A stretch of DNA of 58,274 nucleotides from Bacteroidales bacterium M8 (GTDB lineage Bacteria > Bacteroidota > Bacteroidia > Bacteroidales > Muribaculaceae). This document shows, piece by piece, positions 43,880 through 52,599 of this stretch; position 1 is the first letter of the stretch, and every line of letters begins with the position of its first letter. The stretch covers positions 1 through 58,274 of the forward strand of contig LUJS01000026.1 in NCBI GenBank assembly GCA_001689495.1, written 5' to 3'. Position numbers and translations under genes: made by a program. The notes beneath the pieces were generated by a model. The model ran no database searches and was not told the origin of the DNA. It saw only the letters and a list, made by a program, of their open reading frames with translations.

Positions 43880-45208
43880 ATGAAAAGATTTTTAATAACA
43901 TTAGGATTATGCTCCGTCGTACTCTCTTGTTTCTGTCAAGAGCTATCTCTACTGGAGTGTATCGACCTCGGAATGGAACGGAACATATCTGTTCGCAGAA
44001 GCAACATCTCTACGGACATTGCCAATAACCGATTATCCGAAAATAGAAGTCGCCTTCTTCCGATACTTGAAGCGAATTTTCAGTTCACGGATTATCTCAT
44101 ATCTCCCACAAATGTGACCACTGGAGCTTTGCTTGATGCAGACATCCCGAATGATCCCGTATGGCAACAGATACGAAGTATGCAATATGGAGTAAATGCC
44201 GGGGTTCAGCTCTCAATGCCAATCTTCAACAAAACAATATTCAGAAGTATTGATGTTGCTAAAACAATGGTTAACATCAGTCAACTGTCAACCGAACAGG
44301 CCAAAGAGGAATTAACCGTAGCAATTGCAAATGTCTATTATCTGGCACAAGCTTCTCAAGAGCAGGTTATCCTGCTTAAAGACAATATCAAACGTATGCA
44401 GGAATTGTATGACATAACAAAAGCTATGTATGATGGAGGTGTGGTAATGGAAGTTGATTTGAGTCGTGTGAGTATAAGTCTAAGCAATATTGACGTATTG
44501 AGGAAGCAATACGCAACGATCTATGAGCAGCAATTAAATGTCCTGCGTTTTTTACTTGATTTCCCGCCTGAACAGGAAATAAGTGTAGGCAAAATGGACA
44601 AATCTTTTACCTCTTATTCAATAGGCGGAGTTTCGGACCACCTTCCTGAACTACGTTTGATTACAGAACGCAAAGAACTTATTAACCGTCAAATAAGTGC
44701 TGTTAAATCGGGCTATCTTCCCTCGATTTCTCTTTTGGGGCACTTGGGCTTAAATGGCTATCAGGATAACTTCAAGGGATTCTTCAATGACAATAAACAT
44801 CATTGGTATGGCAATTCGTTTATTGGCATAAAAGTCAATGTGCCAATTTTTGATGCCAACAACAAAAGAAAGAAAATCAGCGGCTATCGTTTTGAACTTG
44901 CCCAAACCGACCTTATGCTTGACGAGCGTAAAAAGGCCTTGGCTCGGGATTATGCCAACATAATGGAAAAACTGCAATTAAATCTCTCATCATTCAATAC
45001 TCAACAGAGTAATTACAATCAGGCATTAAGTGTTTACAATGTTACAGAAGAACGCTATAAAGAAGGTGTCGCATCAATGACTGATTTGTTGCAGGACGAG
45101 ATTCGTATGCGAGAATCACAAATTGCCTGCATACATGCTCTGTGTGAGTGTAACCTCGCCTATGTTCAGATTCTTAAACTGTCTGACAATCTCAATCAAC
45201 TGAAATAA
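43880..45208 (+). CDS. TolC-family outer-membrane channel
   Basis: 442 residues when started at MKRFLITLG; upstream codons cover the promoter. Signal peptide cut near CFC-QE. Two long helical repeats with NISTDIANNRLSENRSRLLPIL and AVKSGYLPSISLLG are typical of the TolC/OEP family, forming a trimeric channel through the outer membrane and periplasm. First gene of an operon with an HlyD adaptor (11 nt apart) and an MFS pump (2 nt further). Confidence 0.85.
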   Translation: MKRFLITLGLCSVVLSCFCQELSLLECIDLGMERNISVRRSNISTDIANNRLSENRSRLLPILEANFQFTDYLISPTNVTTGALLDADIPNDPVWQQIRSMQYGVNAGVQLSMPIFNKTIFRSIDVAKTMVNISQLSTEQAKEELTVAIANVYYLAQASQEQVILLKDNIKRMQELYDITKAMYDGGVVMEVDLSRVSISLSNIDVLRKQYATIYEQQLNVLRFLLDFPPEQEISVGKMDKSFTSYSIGGVSDHLPELRLITERKELINRQISAVKSGYLPSISLLGHLGLNGYQDNFKGFFNDNKHHWYGNSFIGIKVNVPIFDANNKRKKISGYRFELAQTDLMLDERKKALARDYANIMEKLQLNLSSFNTQQSNYNQALSVYNVTEERYKEGVASMTDLLQDEIRMRESQIACIHALCECNLAYVQILKLSDNLNQLK

Positions 45209-45219
45209 TAATCATAACA

Positions 45220-46269
45220 ATGGAAAATAATAAGAAAATGTCAATTAACAAAGTTCGCATGACAGCTACTATTATAATGGTAGCCATAATCATAGTCGCA
45301 GTTTTCTTTGGAGTGCAGTCATTTGTTGTGGCAAAGAATCACGAGACGACTGACAATGCGACAGTGGAACAATATATATCACCGGTAAATGTGCGTGTTG
45401 CCGGATACATCAAGGATATAAGATTCAAAGAACACCAACACGTCAAGAAAGGTGACACATTGATGATTATAGATGATAGGGAATTTATGATCAATCTGAA
45501 ACAGGCACGAGCGAATCTTCAGGATGCACTGTCCGGACGTAAATTGATTGACAATTCAGTAAATACCGCCTCAACAACAGCGTCAGTTTATGATGAATCT
45601 ATTGCTGAAGCTCGTATCAAGGTTGCCAAACTTGAAACAGACTATGCCCGCTTCTCATCGTTGCTGGAGAAAAAAGCCACGACTCCCATCGTAGTGGAAC
45701 AATACAAGACTGAACTTGACATGGCTCGCGCCCGTGTCAGTGCGTTGGAACGTCAACGTAGTAGCGCACATTCATCAGTAAATGAAGTAAATCAGAAAAA
45801 GGATAATGCTGATGCAGCTATACTCAGAGCCGAGGCTGCTTTCGAGATGGCAGAGCTTAATTTATCATACACCGTTATAACAGCTCCTTGTGATGGCTAT
45901 CTTGGCAAAAGGAATATAGAAATCGGGCAATTTGTCAATCCCGGTCAGTCTATAACTACAATTATTCCAGATAATGAGAAATGGATTATTGCCAATTTTA
46001 AGGAAACTCAGATAAAGAATCTTCATATAGGACAAGAAGTGTATATAGAGGTTGATGCTTATCCCGATAAGAAATTCAAGGGTCATATCACATCAATTAG
46101 CTCAGCCACAGGCGCAAAATATTCAATGGTTCCAACTGACAATGCGTCCGGTAACTTTGTAAAAATACGCCAACGTGTCCCTGTCCGAATTGATCTCAGC
46201 AACATTTCGGCCGAAGATAACGAATTGTTGGCAGCAGGAATGATGTGTACCATTAACGCCAAGATATAA
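45220..46269 (+). CDS. HlyD/EmrA-family adaptor protein
   Basis: 349 residues. One membrane helix at about residues 14-32, a biotinyl-lipoyl-like half (VNVRVAGYIKDIRFKEHQHVKKGDTL), a coiled-coil hairpin (about residues 85-205), then APCDGYLGKRNIEIGQFVNPGQ. This is an EmrA-like periplasmic adaptor connecting the MFS pump to TolC. In the box 5 operon. Confidence 0.88.
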   Translation: MENNKKMSINKVRMTATIIMVAIIIVAVFFGVQSFVVAKNHETTDNATVEQYISPVNVRVAGYIKDIRFKEHQHVKKGDTLMIIDDREFMINLKQARANLQDALSGRKLIDNSVNTASTTASVYDESIAEARIKVAKLETDYARFSSLLEKKATTPIVVEQYKTELDMARARVSALERQRSSAHSSVNEVNQKKDNADAAILRAEAAFEMAELNLSYTVITAPCDGYLGKRNIEIGQFVNPGQSITTIIPDNEKWIIANFKETQIKNLHIGQEVYIEVDAYPDKKFKGHITSISSATGAKYSMVPTDNASGNFVKIRQRVPVRIDLSNISAEDNELLAAGMMCTINAKI

Positions 46270-46271
46270 TC

Positions 46272-47921
46272 ATGGAAATAAACTCAGCAACTGCACAATT
46301 CCCTTTCCCATACAATAGAAGGATACCTAAATTAGCGGGTATCCTGATATTTTATTGGATGTTCTTTCCCTTATTTTTTATGGGGAGTACTTATGTTGGT
46401 AGTCTGAACGAAATTACAGCCTCTACCGGGGAACTGATGGAGAATTTTCAGCTTATAAATCTCTGTGCCTATATCGGTATGGCTCTGGTATTTCCAATTA
46501 TGATGCCTTATCTCCATGTCCGCAATGTTCGCTTAGTTTATGTGGTTGGTTTCTTGATTCTTGCTGCATTGAATTTGATTTGCGCCCGATTGGAGAGTCC
46601 GTTGGCTATGCTGATTTGCGCTGTCGCTATGGGTATCGCGCGGATGTTCATTGTTTTGAACACGACCTTTGCAATGTCAACATATTTCACTGGGATGCCG
46701 GTCGTGAATTTCTTTTCTCTTAAAGAGCTACCCAAGCCCGAAATGCAATACCGAATGGATCACATGAGGGCATGGTTTTTCCCATGCCTTTACGGTTATA
46801 TATTTTGCATAGTGCAGCTTGGCAATTTCTTTTCCTCATTAGTTGCAACTGATCTTAATTGGGCTGACTATTATTACATAGTCGCAGGAATGATGATATT
46901 TACTTCGATATTGGTATATTTTGTTATGCCGGCATATAAGTCAGAAGGCAAATACACATTTCCGTCCAGCAGATTGGTGGATATGGTTTTAGGAGCCGTT
47001 TCATTAGCCGGATTTTGCTATTTGATGTTTTTTGGCAAGACTTTCGATTGGTTTGGATCGGATTACATACGCATGGCAATGATTATCACGCTTATTGCCA
47101 GTGCATTGTTCATACTTCTTCAGCTCCACAGCGGAAACCACAGGTATCTTGAACTTGGAATATTTCGTTACCGCAACACATGGATTGGAGTCCTGCTATT
47201 TGTATTGGTTATGTTCGTAAACACACCATCACAACTATTCATAGGCTCTTTTGCAAAAATAGGCTCTGTTTCAGGCAATATTGAGGTGCAGGCATTAATG
47301 AAATATGCTATCTATGGTTGTCTATTCGGGGTGGCTATTTCGTTGGTTATGATTATCCGACGAATGAAATTCCGGACCATATTTGTACTTGGATTCCTGT
47401 TGATGACAGTTTCAAATATCTATATGTATTTTCAGTATCAGACAGACGCTTATATCCCTAATTTACATTGGCCGATGTTGCTTAACTATATGGGCTGGAT
47501 TATGCCGTATTCGGTGGTATGCGCACACGGAATGAAAAATTTGCCTGCAAAATATTTACCTACATGGCTATTTTTGATTGTTGCTGTGCGAAATGTAATC
47601 GCTCCAGCAGTCGGATCATCCGTCTATTCAAATTGGCTTCAAGAACGACAACAATTCCATATTACAGAACTTACAGGGAATATTGACGTAACAAACCATA
47701 CAGCTTCAAAGGCATTTTCTGGAGCTATGAAAATGGCAAAGAATAATGGTTCCGGAGAGCTTGAAGCTAAACAACTGGCAACCGTTTCATTGTCTGCAAA
47801 AGTCCGCCAACAAGCTACTATTGTTGCAATGAAAGACATAACCGCCACTACTATTTGGATTTGCATTGGCTGTGTTCTCATTTGTCTTTTTCTACCATAT
47901 CATCGCGATGAAAAGACCTAA
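46272..47921 (+). CDS. MFS efflux pump (EmrB-like)
   Basis: 549 residues with about 14 hydrophobic segments, as in the DHA2/EmrB branch of MFS pumps. A long periplasmic loop before the last helix (about residues 460-520) holds LTGNIDVTNHTASKAF. Sequence is divergent from typical EmrB and the classical MFS motif A is not obvious. With the adaptor and TolC it makes a tripartite export system through both membranes; the substrate is unknown but may be a metal chelator or metal-loaded compound, given the shared operator. Confidence 0.8.
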   Translation: MEINSATAQFPFPYNRRIPKLAGILIFYWMFFPLFFMGSTYVGSLNEITASTGELMENFQLINLCAYIGMALVFPIMMPYLHVRNVRLVYVVGFLILAALNLICARLESPLAMLICAVAMGIARMFIVLNTTFAMSTYFTGMPVVNFFSLKELPKPEMQYRMDHMRAWFFPCLYGYIFCIVQLGNFFSSLVATDLNWADYYYIVAGMMIFTSILVYFVMPAYKSEGKYTFPSSRLVDMVLGAVSLAGFCYLMFFGKTFDWFGSDYIRMAMIITLIASALFILLQLHSGNHRYLELGIFRYRNTWIGVLLFVLVMFVNTPSQLFIGSFAKIGSVSGNIEVQALMKYAIYGCLFGVAISLVMIIRRMKFRTIFVLGFLLMTVSNIYMYFQYQTDAYIPNLHWPMLLNYMGWIMPYSVVCAHGMKNLPAKYLPTWLFLIVAVRNVIAPAVGSSVYSNWLQERQQFHITELTGNIDVTNHTASKAFSGAMKMAKNNGSGELEAKQLATVSLSAKVRQQATIVAMKDITATTIWICIGCVLICLFLPYHRDEKT

Positions 47922-48298
47922 TCAAGAAGTGGCATTGAACAGAAATCTTGAATCTATAACTGATATATTGATTTGGCTGGCAAAGAAATAGATATTGTCC
48001 ACGTTCAATGGATAGTGGTTTTGAATTATGTGATATGATACTGAAAAGGGATAGTAAATACTTTATTGTTTCAAAACAATCAAAATGGAATTTTAACATT
48101 TTCCTTAAAAATTTCACAATTCAAATTAGTTTAAACAACTTCATTGTGTTTATGACAAGATTTAATGACTTTTGCGCACAGTTTTGATTCAACCAGTTCA
48201 AAATAGCAGTTATGATTACAAGTTCAAACAGCTCTTTAGATAAAACTATGTTACCGGTGATTCATTACTACCGGCAATATAAATACCGACCTTTGATT
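47922..48298. other. Gene-free stretch with one weak hairpin
   Basis: AT-rich sequence of 377 nt between the efflux operon and the DUF2807 gene. ATTGTTT/AAACAAT (48065-48080) is a small hairpin. No copy of the palindrome of boxes 1-5 is found here, and no convincing gene. Confidence 0.5.
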
Positions 48299-49024
48299 AT
48301 GGAAATATCATCGGTAAGTATAATTCGCAATCTATTGACTGTATTGTTCTCCATGTTATCGGTCTTTTTTGTAAACGGACAAAACGTAACAAAAGAATGT
48401 GAATACTTCAGTAAAATAAGGCTCTATTCAGCCGTGAATGTTTCCTGTGTTGTATCAAATGATTCCATTCCCAAGGTTTATTACTTTAATAAAAGTAACA
48501 CCCCTGATCCAATTATACTGCGCGTCGAGAAGGGAACACTTACCATTCAAACTTTAGACATCCCGGAGGCTGAATTGCCGGACACGGTATTCGTGCATTT
48601 TCCTAAATTGATTGCTGTAGAAAACTGTTATGATGCCTCGCTTAATGTGAAATCGGTTGAGTGTGACGATGAATTCAAAATAACATCGCAGGGCAATGGA
48701 ATCATAAGCATTGGAAACATCAAAGCACCAAAAGTAAAATCTTCTATTGTCACGGGACATGGTAGTATTATTATTACAGGCGGATGGTGCGAGTCTTTGA
48801 ATTGTTCGCTTGTCGGAACAGGCAATATGGAGTTATTTGGCCTGAGTGCAGATGTAGTATCAATTAAATGTTACGGCACAGGAAAAATCCAATGCGTTGC
48901 TAACCGTTCTCTTTCGGTTAGAGGTGTGGGATCAACGAGTGTCTATTACATTGGTGCCCCCAAAATTAAGAAACGAGGAAGCATAAAGCTATATAAAACG
49001 GATATGTTTGATGAAACGATGTAA
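48299..49024 (+). CDS. DUF2807 (head GIN domain) secreted protein
   Basis: 241 residues when started at MEISSVSIIRN, giving a signal peptide cut near VNG-QNV; a start 87 nt upstream would put 29 polar residues before it. The repeating beta strands (IVTGHGSIIITGG, LVGTGNMELFG and RGVGSTSVYYIG) are the parallel-helix fold of the GIN/DUF2807 adhesin-like family. Probably periplasmic or surface-located. The next gene overlaps its last 14 nt. Confidence 0.78.
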   Translation: MEISSVSIIRNLLTVLFSMLSVFFVNGQNVTKECEYFSKIRLYSAVNVSCVVSNDSIPKVYYFNKSNTPDPIILRVEKGTLTIQTLDIPEAELPDTVFVHFPKLIAVENCYDASLNVKSVECDDEFKITSQGNGIISIGNIKAPKVKSSIVTGHGSIIITGGWCESLNCSLVGTGNMELFGLSADVVSIKCYGTGKIQCVANRSLSVRGVGSTSVYYIGAPKIKKRGSIKLYKTDMFDETM

Positions 49025-50141
49025 CCGAGTAATCATTACATTCATATTTACAATACTGGGCATAAATGGATTCGCTAAAAGTGCCGAGTGTTGTGAACCG
49101 TTTGACACTGCTGTGATTTATGGAAACTGGCTCCAGCAATTAAGGCAGTGTCAATTCCATATAAACGATCCGCGCATACAATATCCCCGATTTGTTGATT
49201 TCTGTCGTAAGGTATATAATTGGGGGGACAGAACCTTTAATCGTTATGACTCGGATTATGTAGTAGGCACTGGTCATAATTGGAAACTGTATGCCAATAG
49301 CCAGAACTGGCATCAGACATATGCCTTTATATTCCACAAGCAACCTGTTGTAATGCATAGTAAGGTAAACTCTGACTTAGGCATAAATTTGAATTTCATG
49401 GCGGTTAGCATTGGCTATACTTGGAATGTCAACCGCCTGATAACAGGAAAGAAAGATCAGCGCAGTACATTTAATTTCGCTTTCTCCTGCGCTCTCTTTG
49501 CCGCAGAGATAACATCATGGGATACTACAGGCGATACCAAACTTACCAAATTCGGACACTATAGAACCGAGGATGGAGCAAAACCTAATATTCCGATTGA
49601 TAATCTAAATCACAAAGCATTTAACCTAAATGCTTATTATTTCTTCAATCACAAAAAGTATTCTCAAGGAGCCGCTTACAACTATTCAAAATATCAGTTG
49701 AAAAGCGCAGGTTCATGGATACTTGGAATAAATTACAGCAATCACAAAATCTCAATGGATTTTAAGCATTTGCCCCCATCTATGGTTAATGATATTCCCG
49801 AGTTTCCGGATAATTATAACTTGAATTATAAGGATTATGCCATTATGGGTGGATATGGATATAATTATGTAATGCCACATAATTGGCTTTATAACGTAAC
49901 GATATTACCTTCAATAGGATACAAAAAAACAATTATGACAAATACTGACACCGGACATAATAGCGATGCTAACAGCAATATATCCTTAAATTACTCCGGC
50001 AAGATGTCGCTGACATATAATCACCGTTCGCTTTTTGTTTCCGCATTGGTAAACTTTGAAGGCGGTTTTTATTTTGATGATAACTATATGTTTTTCAATA
50101 ATAAGGGCTCAGCTTCTGCAATCGTAGGAGTTAGATTTTAG
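49011..50141 (+). CDS. DUF4421 family outer-membrane-like protein
   Basis: 376 residues starting at the ATG at 49011; signal peptide cut near GFA-KSA. The remainder is rich in aromatic beta strands (NLNFMAVSIGYTWN and YDSDYVVGTGHNWKLY) and ends SASAIVGVRF, a typical outer-membrane barrel end. DUF4421 proteins are found in Bacteroidetes with no defined role. The overlap with the DUF2807 gene suggests the two act together at the envelope. Confidence 0.75.
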   Translation: MKRCNRVIITFIFTILGINGFAKSAECCEPFDTAVIYGNWLQQLRQCQFHINDPRIQYPRFVDFCRKVYNWGDRTFNRYDSDYVVGTGHNWKLYANSQNWHQTYAFIFHKQPVVMHSKVNSDLGINLNFMAVSIGYTWNVNRLITGKKDQRSTFNFAFSCALFAAEITSWDTTGDTKLTKFGHYRTEDGAKPNIPIDNLNHKAFNLNAYYFFNHKKYSQGAAYNYSKYQLKSAGSWILGINYSNHKISMDFKHLPPSMVNDIPEFPDNYNLNYKDYAIMGGYGYNYVMPHNWLYNVTILPSIGYKKTIMTNTDTGHNSDANSNISLNYSGKMSLTYNHRSLFVSALVNFEGGFYFDDNYMFFNNKGSASAIVGVRF

Positions 50142-50199
50142 CATAACAACTATGATTGAAAAGATGGGTTCCAAACATAACTATAAACCATTACAAACA

Positions 50200-51474
50200 A
50201 TGAACAAAATCCTCATTGTAGATGCCTCCGACTCCGACCGTCGGCTCATGTCGGGCTTGCTTGTCAAGTCCGGCTACGAGCCGATTGCAGTTGAAAGTAT
50301 GGAGGCTGCAAAGGAAGAGGTGGCAAAGCTGCCACCCGGCGCAGTCATTGTCGCGGACTACACACTTCCCGACGGCTCCGCCAAAGAGTTAATCAACTGG
50401 CAAAAGACCGAGGGCTTCAAATTCCCTGTCATTGCCATAGTAAACAATCTGAATGGATTGGACATTCTTGAAGTCATGAAAGACGGCGGCGCGGTCGATG
50501 TCGTCCAACGGCTTGGCATTGACAAGCAACTTGTTGAAACAGTCAGCAAGTACGCCAAGCCTGAGAACATAGTGCTTCAGCTCGACAATGCTCTTATCCC
50601 GCGAGGCAGCAAGGCTTTTCGTGAAATCGAGAAATCAATCCACGAAATTGCGGCGACCAACGCCAACTGCATAATCTTCGGAGAATGTGGCACAGGAAAA
50701 GAGCAGATTGCCCGCCAAATCTATTTACATAGCTCCAGAATGCAGAAGCCATTGAAAGTGCTTGAAGCCGGCGGTGCCGCACTTGTAGGCAAGCATGACC
50801 CGGAATCGGAGTATAGCGAAATCTACAATCGCATAGAGGGATACTTTCAGGAGGCAAAAGGCGGAACTCTCATAGTGAAGAATATCCAGTATCTCACTTT
50901 TGAGAAACAATCCGTCCTTCTGCACATTCTTGAACAGGAACATCAGGATGTCCGTCTAATCTGCACGGCAAACAACACCTTATTAAAGATGGTTGCCGAT
51001 GAAAGGTTCCGTGACAATCTTTTCTACACACTCCGGCAGTTGAGCATATTTGTTCCACCGCTCCGAGAAACAACCGAGGACATTCCCGACATTGCGGATT
51101 ATCTGTTGACCCGTTACGCTCAAAAAGTGAAATCACCTAAAAAACGACTTGACGCAACGGCAATCAAGGCTCTCAAACTCCATCCTTGGCCGGGCAATAT
51201 CCGGGAGTTGAAAGATACTGTTCTTTTCGCCGCCTTCCATGCCAAAGGCGATGTCATCACAGCCGACGACCTCAAATTTGATATGGCGATGCCGGACACA
51301 GCCGAGGATTTGACGCATCGGAATCCCGTTGCAGAGAAGGAACGAATCCTGAAAGCCTACAACAGAGCCGGAACATGGCGAGGTGCCGCAAAGCTCCTCG
51401 GCGTAACCGAAAAGACTCTAATCCAGCTTCGTAAGAAGCACGGCATTAGTCCTGACGGAGAAATAGGGTCTTGA
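50200..51474 (+). CDS. NtrC-like response regulator (RteB-like), degenerate AAA domain
   Basis: 424 residues when started at MNKILIVDASDSD. The receiver domain has phosphoacceptor Asp53 (VADYTLPDG). The AAA domain keeps Walker A (GECGTGKE, 161-168) and the GYFQEAKGGTL segment but has lost GAFTGA, the sigma-54 contact, and Walker B is GGTLIVKNI instead of GGTLFLDEI. A Fis-type HTH ends the protein (RGAAKLLGVTEKTLIQLRKKHG). In CTnDOT the RteA/RteB pair controls excision; here no histidine kinase gene is nearby. It probably binds DNA without driving sigma-54 opening. Confidence 0.85.
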   Translation: MNKILIVDASDSDRRLMSGLLVKSGYEPIAVESMEAAKEEVAKLPPGAVIVADYTLPDGSAKELINWQKTEGFKFPVIAIVNNLNGLDILEVMKDGGAVDVVQRLGIDKQLVETVSKYAKPENIVLQLDNALIPRGSKAFREIEKSIHEIAATNANCIIFGECGTGKEQIARQIYLHSSRMQKPLKVLEAGGAALVGKHDPESEYSEIYNRIEGYFQEAKGGTLIVKNIQYLTFEKQSVLLHILEQEHQDVRLICTANNTLLKMVADERFRDNLFYTLRQLSIFVPPLRETTEDIPDIADYLLTRYAQKVKSPKKRLDATAIKALKLHPWPGNIRELKDTVLFAAFHAKGDVITADDLKFDMAMPDTAEDLTHRNPVAEKERILKAYNRAGTWRGAAKLLGVTEKTLIQLRKKHGISPDGEIGS

Positions 51475-51501
51475 CAACCTCGAAAAAAATGCGTAACTTT
51501 G
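51471..51501 (+). promoter_or_regulatory. Promoter of the excision/integration-end operon
   Basis: TTG at 51471-51473 (inside TTGAC, overlapping the end of the regulator gene) and TAACTTTG at 51494-51501 with 20 nt between. The next gene begins at 51961, so the transcript would have a leader of about 450 nt with the structures described at 51622-51728. Confidence 0.6.
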
Positions 51502-51621
51502 CAACGCAAATAGCAAAGAACTGCGACTGAAGCGTCAGCCGCATCAACATATAGGATAACATAAGTTATCGCAAGAGTTCTCTTGTAAATCCGGAAGATT
51601 AACAAAAAACCGAGCTTGAGC

Positions 51622-51728
51622 GTGACACTTATGCTATGCTTACTGCATAGCGTATAGTCACATCATTCGGTTAAGGCTTTTTCCGGAGCCATCAAGAGAA
51701 GAAGTGTGTTCTATACGCTATATTTTTG
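51622..51728 (+). promoter_or_regulatory. Putative attenuator with mutually exclusive hairpins
   Basis: Hairpin A (51622-51661) pairs GTGAC with GTCAC and ATGCTATGC (51631-51639) with GCATAGCGT. Hairpin B pairs ATAGCGTATAG (51647-51657), which is the right arm of A, with CTATACGCTAT (51711-51721), 11 perfect pairs, and is followed by ATTTTTGTC, a terminator-like T run. Only one can form at a time, the hallmark of attenuation control. An 8-codon ORF (51631-51657) lies inside hairpin A. Confidence 0.6.
51631..51657 (+). CDS. Possible leader peptide in the attenuator
   Basis: ATG at 51631 reads MLCLLHSV and stops at TAG 51655-51657, exactly within the paired arms of hairpin A. A ribosome on it would open hairpin A and release ATAGCGTATAG for hairpin B, or the reverse if it stalls. 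Translation attenuation with short leaders is established for tetQ and erm genes of Bacteroides. No clear ribosome-binding site is seen. Confidence 0.35.
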   Translation: MLCLLHSV

Positions 51729-51960
51729 TCTGAAATCTAACCTTACACATATCTTAAAAACTTAACCTTAGTATAATCGCGTTTATTTGTTCTTCAAGCA
51801 TAAAGATTTAACACGAAAAAAAATTGAAGCAGTAATGCACTGTAAAATAAGTAAATATAAGTTTAACCGTCGTTAAATCGCCTTATTTCCACAACTCTCG
51901 GTTATAATTGCAAACGAGGCGCAATCCTCGGCAAGTCTAACTCAAACACATATAACCGAT

Positions 51961-52209
51961 ATGGAAATGACAACGCCACCAAACCGTTCAGGCTTCAAGA
52001 AGAAGCAAAACCGAAAATTCAAAAAGTCCCCTCGCAGACACAAGGACACAACTCTGGATTTGAGAATACTACGTTTGATTTTCTCTAATCCCAAAGATAA
52101 ATACAATGATTGGTTCCTCGCCTGTGTATTCCTTATTATAATGGCAACAGCACTCCACAATTATTTCGAGGAGAGCGACCAAATCACAAACGAACAAGCC
52201 GCTGTATAA
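51961..52209 (+). CDS. Small membrane protein of the integration end
   Basis: 82 residues. A strongly basic N-terminus (SGFKKKQNRKFKKSPRRHK) is followed by a single membrane helix (about residues 52-66) and an acidic tail. I do not recognise the family. It is the first gene after the 450-nt leader, 3 nt before the HTH gene. Confidence 0.55.
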   Translation: MEMTTPPNRSGFKKKQNRKFKKSPRRHKDTTLDLRILRLIFSNPKDKYNDWFLACVFLIIMATALHNYFEESDQITNEQAAV

Positions 52210-52212
52210 TCT

Positions 52213-52575
52213 ATGGAGCAGTCAAAATCCCCGGCTGATTTCCAGACAGCAGTCCTCGCACAACTCGCACTGATCGAGGAAAGGGCAAGAAGCCCCGGCG
52301 AAAACCAAACGGGAAACCGCCCCCAGCTTTTCTATCGCGGAGAGCCTATAATTCTTCTCGCCGACATCGTTACCGGGCTTGATGTAAGTGAGAAAACAAT
52401 CAAGCGATACCGCGACGCAGGAAAACTGGAGATATTCGAGAGCATAGACGGAAACATAAAGTTTGTGCGTCAAAGCGACCTCGATGCGTTTCTCGATATT
52501 GCCTTCATCAGTTCATCGCACCCCGATTACACAACTGTGAAGAAGAAACCCAAAACAGGCGGCAACGCCAAATAA
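52213..52575 (+). CDS. HTH (MerR/excisionase-like) DNA-binding protein
   Basis: 120 residues. ILLADIVTGLDVSEKTIKRYRDAGKL (about residues 49-74) is a winged HTH of the kind found in excisionases and MerR-like regulators, and VRQSDLDAFL completes the wing. It is probably the counterpart of an Xis or of an ICE regulator. Follows the membrane protein by 3 nt and precedes the DUF3945 gene by 24 nt. Confidence 0.78.
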   Translation: MEQSKSPADFQTAVLAQLALIEERARSPGENQTGNRPQLFYRGEPIILLADIVTGLDVSEKTIKRYRDAGKLEIFESIDGNIKFVRQSDLDAFLDIAFISSSHPDYTTVKKKPKTGGNAK

Positions 52576-52599
52576 CCACCACTAAATCTTAATTTCATT

